From NCBI GenBank assembly GCA_902491895.1, contig CABUJH010000063.1, positions 1 to 10,249 of the forward strand: a DNA stretch of 10,249 bases, read 5' to 3'. The notes beneath the pieces were generated by a model. The model saw only the letters and a program-made list of their open reading frames with translations. It was not told the DNA's origin and did no database searches. Of this stretch, positions 5,657 to 10,249 are shown one piece after another. Origin of the DNA: an uncultured Collinsella sp. (GTDB lineage: Bacteria; Actinomycetota; Coriobacteriia; Coriobacteriales; Coriobacteriaceae). The first letter of the stretch is position 1, and every line of letters begins with the position of its first letter. The position numbers and the translations under genes are program-made.

Positions 5657-5696
5657 GGAACGCCTTTCCCAATATGACATGCGGGCTGTCCCTTTG

Positions 5697-7407
5697 TCAC
5701 ATCGTGCGGTATCGACCGATTGCGCGGTACTTTTCGTAGCGGAGGTTTGTGAGGGTCGCGTCGTCGAGCTGCCCAAGCGTATCGAAGGCATCAAATGCCG
5801 AGGACATGACGGCACCGGCGATCTCCTCATGCGACAGGCCCTTATCGTCAACAATGCCGTCGATGATGCCGAGCGCCAGCAGATCGGGGGCCGTGAGCTT
5901 AAGCGCCTCGGCGGCCTCATCCGCACGCTCGGTATCCTTCCACAGGATCGACGCACAGGCCTCGGGGCTCACGACTGAATAGGCCGAGCTCGAGAGCATC
6001 AGGATGCGGTCGACCACGGACAGCGCCAGCGCGCCACCAGAGCCGCCCTCGCCTGTCACCACCGAGACAATCGGCGTCTTAAGGCCGCTCATCTCCATGA
6101 GATTCTGAGCAATCGCCTCGCCCTGGCCGCGCTCCTCGGCACCGATGCCGCAAAACGCGCCCGAAGTATCGACCAGGCACAGAACCGGTCGACCAAACTT
6201 TTCGGCCTGGCGCATAAGGCGACGCGCTTTGCGGTAGCCCTCGGGATGTGCCATGCCAAAGTTGCGACGCATGCGCTCTTTGGTCGTGGTGCCGCGCTCG
6301 ATGGCGATGACCGTTACGGGGCGCCCGTCTTTCCAGCCAATGCCAGCCACCACAGCGGCGTCGTCGCCAAAGTAGCGGTCGCCGTGCAGCTCCACAAATC
6401 CATCCAGGCCCAGCGAGATCATCTCGCCTGCCGTGGCGCGATCTGCTGAGCGGGTCTGCTTGACAATCTCGAGCGCGGTTTTTGGTGCGGCCGAGCGCTT
6501 GAACAAGTGTCCCAGCTTTTTGCCACGGCGACCCGTATGCACGATCTCATGCGGTGCCCCCAGGCCGGGCGCGTGCCCTTCGTGCAGCGCCAGCAGCTCG
6601 CCTACCGTGAGCGCAATCTCGCCACGCGGAACAACGGCATCGCAAAAGCCGTGCTCCAGCAAAAACTCGGAGCGCTGGAATCCCTTGGGCAGGCGCTTGT
6701 GCATGTTCTGCTCGATCACGCGCGGGCCGGCAAATGCCGTCAGGGCATCGGGCTCGGCCAGGATAATATCGCCCTCCATGGCAAAGCTCGCGGTTACGCC
6801 TCCGGTCGTGGGGTCAGTGAGCACCGTGATATACAGGCCGCCCGCCTCGCTATGGCGCCTAACCGCCGCAGAAATCTTGGCCATCTGCATGAGCGAGGTC
6901 ACGCCCTCCTGCATGCGGGCGCCACCCGATACGGTAAAGCCAACGACCGGCAGTCCCAGCTCGGTCGCACGCTCAAATGTGCGGCAGATCTTCTCGCCCA
7001 CCACGGAACCCATCGAGCCCATCATAAAGTTGGCGTCCATAAAGAAGAGCGCCGTATCGCAACCGCAGATTTTGCCCTTGCCGCACACAACGGCATCGCG
7101 CTCGCCCGAACGTTCGCTCACGCTCTTGAGCTTGTCGGCATAGCCGGGAAACGAAAGGAAGTCCTCCGGCGCCAGACTGGCATCCCATTCCTCAAACGTG
7201 CCCTCGTCAATCGTCATGTGCATGCGGTCGCGCCCGCTCACGCGAAAGTGTTTGCCGCAACGAGGGCAGACCTCGAGGTTGTCGTGCAGGCGTGCCTCAT
7301 CGATCACGCGGCGGCACTCCGGGCACTTGATAAACACGTGGCGCGCGGGAAACTCGGCGCACGACTCGGTCATCGGTCCCTCGAGGACGTTGACCGTCTT
7401 CGCTTTT

Positions 7408-7421
<14 letters not shown>
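5697..7421 (-). CDS. accDA: Acetyl-CoA carboxylase carboxyltransferase, fused beta-alpha subunits (AccD-AccA)
   Basis: One 574-residue chain joins both carboxyltransferase subunits, which move CO2 from carboxybiotin to acetyl-CoA to form malonyl-CoA. The AccD half (about 25-290) has the zinc ribbon C33/C36/C52/C55 (CPEC, CPRC), GSMGSVVGEK (135-144) and SGGARMQEG (165-173). The AccA half (about 305-574) has LHGDRYFGDD (345-354), MAHPEGYRKA (390-399), DTSGAF (418-423) and GEGGSGGALAL (457-467). No stop or frameshift separates them; a short basic linker (about 292-312) does. The start ATG at 7421 has GGGG 7 bases upstream and overlaps the accC stop by 14 bases. A second in-frame ATG lies at 7415. 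Identity is firm, and the fusion is direct from the reading frame. Confidence 0.95.
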
Positions 7422-8751
<1,330 letters not shown>

Positions 8752-8761
8752 GAAGCCTTCC

Positions 8762-9184
8762 TTAACTTTCGTGCATGAGTGCAAAAGACATGTCGGCGCG
8801 GCAACAGACCTCACCGTTGACGCTTGCAGTACCCGTCGCAAAGCGGAACGGCCCGCGCGCACGCGTGATGGAGCACACCAGATCAACCGTATCGCCCGGG
8901 CGCAACGGACGCTTAAAGCGCACCTTGTCCAGACTCGTGTAGAACGGCGTCGCGCCGCGCGCTTCCTCATCGCCCATCAGCAGCACGCAGCAGTTCTGGG
9001 CGAGCATCTCGCACTGGATCACGCCGGGGACCACCGGGTTTCCCGGAAAATGCCCCTGCAAAAAGTATTCGTCGCCCGTAATCGTGATCTTGCCGTGGGC
9101 CTCGTCGCCCACCAGCTCGGCTTCGTCGAGCAAAAGCATCGGCTCGCGATGCGGTAACAGCTTCTTGAGCTCTTCTTTGTTCAT
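8762..9184 (-). CDS. fabZ: 3-hydroxyacyl-[acyl-carrier-protein] dehydratase
   Basis: This 140-residue hot-dog-fold enzyme dehydrates 3-hydroxyacyl-ACP to trans-2-enoyl-ACP in fatty-acid elongation. LLPHREPMLLLD (9-20) is the usual N-terminal motif. HFPGNPVVPGV (45-55) contains the catalytic His45, and the second active-site acid is E59 in IQCEMLAQ. The start ATG 9184-9182 follows TAGGTGATATCC, a good ribosome binding site. A GTG at 9193, flush with the accB stop, is also possible and adds three residues. There is no FabA-like isomerase feature by eye, and the gene sits in the acc cluster as in many Gram-positive genomes. Confidence 0.95.
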   Translation of the reverse strand: MNKEELKKLLPHREPMLLLDEAELVGDEAHGKITITGDEYFLQGHFPGNPVVPGVIQCEMLAQNCCVLLMGDEEARGATPFYTSLDKVRFKRPLRPGDTVDLVCSITRARGPFRFATGTASVNGEVCCRADMSFALMHES

Positions 9185-9193
9185 GGATATCAC

Positions 9194-9667
9194 CTATCCG
9201 ATCCTCATGAGGCAGCTGCCGAACTCCACGAGGTCGCCGTCGGCCACGCAGATCTCGAGCACCTCGCCGTCTGCCTCTGCCGTCACCTCGTTGAGAACCT
9301 TCATGGCCTCGATGATGCAGAGGGTCTCACCGGCCTTGACCTTGGAGCCCACGTGCACAAACGGCTCGTCGCCCGGCGCCGGGGCAGCATAGAAAACGCC
9401 GACCATGGGAGCGGTCACCTCGGTGCCCTTGGGCTCCGGTGCGGCGGCAGGTGTCTGCGCGGCGGGCTCCGGTGCGGCAGGCGCGACTGTGGGAGCTGCA
9501 ACTGGAGCGGCCATAGCGCTCGGCATGGGCATGGGCACGGCAACCGGCTGTGCGGCGCTCGCGCGCTCGAGTTCGACCGCGGTGCCATCGGGCTCCTCAA
9601 CGCGCACGCGCGTGAGGCCGCGGTCCTCCATCACATCGGCTATCTCGGCAAGTCTTTTGGAATCCAT
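9194..9667 (-). CDS. accB: Acetyl-CoA carboxylase biotin carboxyl carrier protein (BCCP)
   Basis: This 157-residue carrier shuttles carboxybiotin between AccC and the AccDA fusion. It has an N-terminal segment (1-36), an Ala/Pro-rich flexible linker (about 37-80) and a biotinyl domain (about 83-157). The biotin attachment motif is EAMKVLNEV, with the modified lysine at K123. The thumb typical of AccB-type BCCPs is present (APAPGDEPFVHVGSKV, 95-110). The start ATG 9667-9665 has AGGAG 7 bases upstream, inside the fabF end; fabF stops 3 bases before. A separate biotin ligase must be encoded elsewhere. Confidence 0.96.
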   Translation of the reverse strand: MDSKRLAEIADVMEDRGLTRVRVEEPDGTAVELERASAAQPVAVPMPMPSAMAAPVAAPTVAPAAPEPAAQTPAAAPEPKGTEVTAPMVGVFYAAPAPGDEPFVHVGSKVKAGETLCIIEAMKVLNEVTAEADGEVLEICVADGDLVEFGSCLMRIG

Positions 9668-9670
9668 GCT

Positions 9671-10249
9671 CTAGCTCCTCGTATATCTACGCAGCGCGAT
9701 GGCGGCGTTGTGCCCGCCAAAGCCTAGGTTGGTCGAAAGCGCCCAGGTAAGGTCGGCGCGAACCGCGCGATTGGGCGTGTAGTCAAGATCGCAGGCGGGA
9801 TCGGGCGTGTGGTAGTTAATGGTCGGAGGCACCACGCCCTGCTCGAGCGCCATGGCACAGGCCATGACCTCGATGGCACCCGTGGCACCGATCATGTGGC
9901 CGGTCATCGACTTGGTCGACGAGACGTGCGCGGCGCGCGCCGCGTCCTCGCCGAGCGCTCGCTTGATGCCCGCCGTCTCGGACGAATCGTTGAGCTTGGT
10001 CGAGGTGCCGTGGGCATTGATGTAGAGACCCTCGGAAGGCTTGACGTCACCCTCGGCAACCGCCAGCGATATCGCGCGGGCAATGCCGGCAGCCTCGGGA
10101 TCGGGGCTCGTGATGTGATAGGCATCATCGGTGTTGCCGTAGCCCACGACCTCGGCATAAATGTGCGCACCGCGCGCCTGCGCATGTTCCACGCTCTCGA
10201 GCACGAGCACGCAGGCGCCCTCGCCCATCACAAAGCCGTCGCGGTCTGC
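9671..10249 (-). CDS. fabF: 3-oxoacyl-[acyl-carrier-protein] synthase II, C-terminal part (cut by window edge)
   Basis: The last 192 residues of a beta-ketoacyl-ACP synthase II are present, entering the window at ADRDGFVMGEGA. The catalytic His segments are visible: NAHGTSTKLND, then STKSMTGHMIGATG with the conserved Lys and second His. The end NLGFGGHNAAIALRR is the family C-terminal motif. The nucleophilic Cys and the N-terminal half lie beyond 10249. The enzyme condenses malonyl-ACP with acyl-ACP. It reads directly into accB (3-base gap), the first visible gene of the acc/fab run. FabF is preferred over FabB by the C-terminal pattern and operon context. Confidence 0.93.
   Translation of the reverse strand, partial: ADRDGFVMGEGACVLVLESVEHAQARGAHIYAEVVGYGNTDDAYHITSPDPEAAGIARAISLAVAEGDVKPSEGLYINAHGTSTKLNDSSETAGIKRALGEDAARAAHVSSTKSMTGHMIGATGAIEVMACAMALEQGVVPPTINYHTPDPACDLDYTPNRAVRADLTWALSTNLGFGGHNAAIALRRYTRS

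Noticed and set aside
5657..5956. N-terminal extension of the EIIC-like frame
   Set aside because: The extension overlaps the end of accDA in another frame and translates to Arg/Ser-rich nonsense. ATG 5656, with a good ribosome binding site, gives a normal membrane-protein N terminus.
8752..8970. N-terminal extension of accC
   Set aside because: Those codons lie inside fabZ in another frame; MFDKVLIANRGE at 8751 is the family N terminus and has AAGGAAGG upstream.

Overview
The window is a compact, high-GC stretch in which every supported gene lies on the minus strand, so transcription runs from high to low coordinates. Protein sequences, GC content and the fused AccD-AccA polypeptide suggest a Coriobacteriia actinobacterium, most likely Collinsella or a close relative from the gut. 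This is my recognition from the sequence, not a search result.

Region 1 (10249 down to about 4370) is a fatty-acid initiation and elongation operon: fabF (C-terminal part), accB, fabZ, accC and a single-chain accD-accA fusion. Spacings are -14 to +10 bases, which implies translational coupling. AccB, AccC and the AccDA fusion together form acetyl-CoA carboxylase, which makes malonyl-CoA. FabF condenses malonyl-ACP, and FabZ dehydrates the 3-hydroxyacyl-ACP. The last gene of the run is a stand-alone PTS EIIC-type membrane permease without IIA or IIB domains. A strong intrinsic terminator at 4370-4403 ends the unit.

Region 2 (4294 down to 2468) holds a cation diffusion facilitator with an N/D/D/D metal site (manganese efflux favoured) and a possibly duplicated cytosolic domain. 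A histidine phosphatase of the phosphoglycerate mutase superfamily follows 39 bases later.

Region 3 (2467-2009) is a 459-base intergenic stretch with no gene. It holds the most striking non-coding structure: a perfect 49-base inverted repeat (2268-2316 and 2384-2432) around a 67-base spacer that contains a second, concentric 9-bp palindrome. Between this and rplC lies a leader with several hairpins.

Region 4 (2008 to 1) is the start of the large ribosomal-protein operon: rplC, rplD, rplW and the 5' part of rplB. rpsJ (S10), the usual first gene, is not upstream of rplC. The 179-base rplW-rplB gap is unusually long and carries several stem-loops. It also contains a 26-base element that recurs (23/26 identical) upstream of rplC, which suggests a shared promoter or regulatory site at two points of the operon.

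No tRNA, rRNA, CRISPR array, transposase or phage gene was seen.
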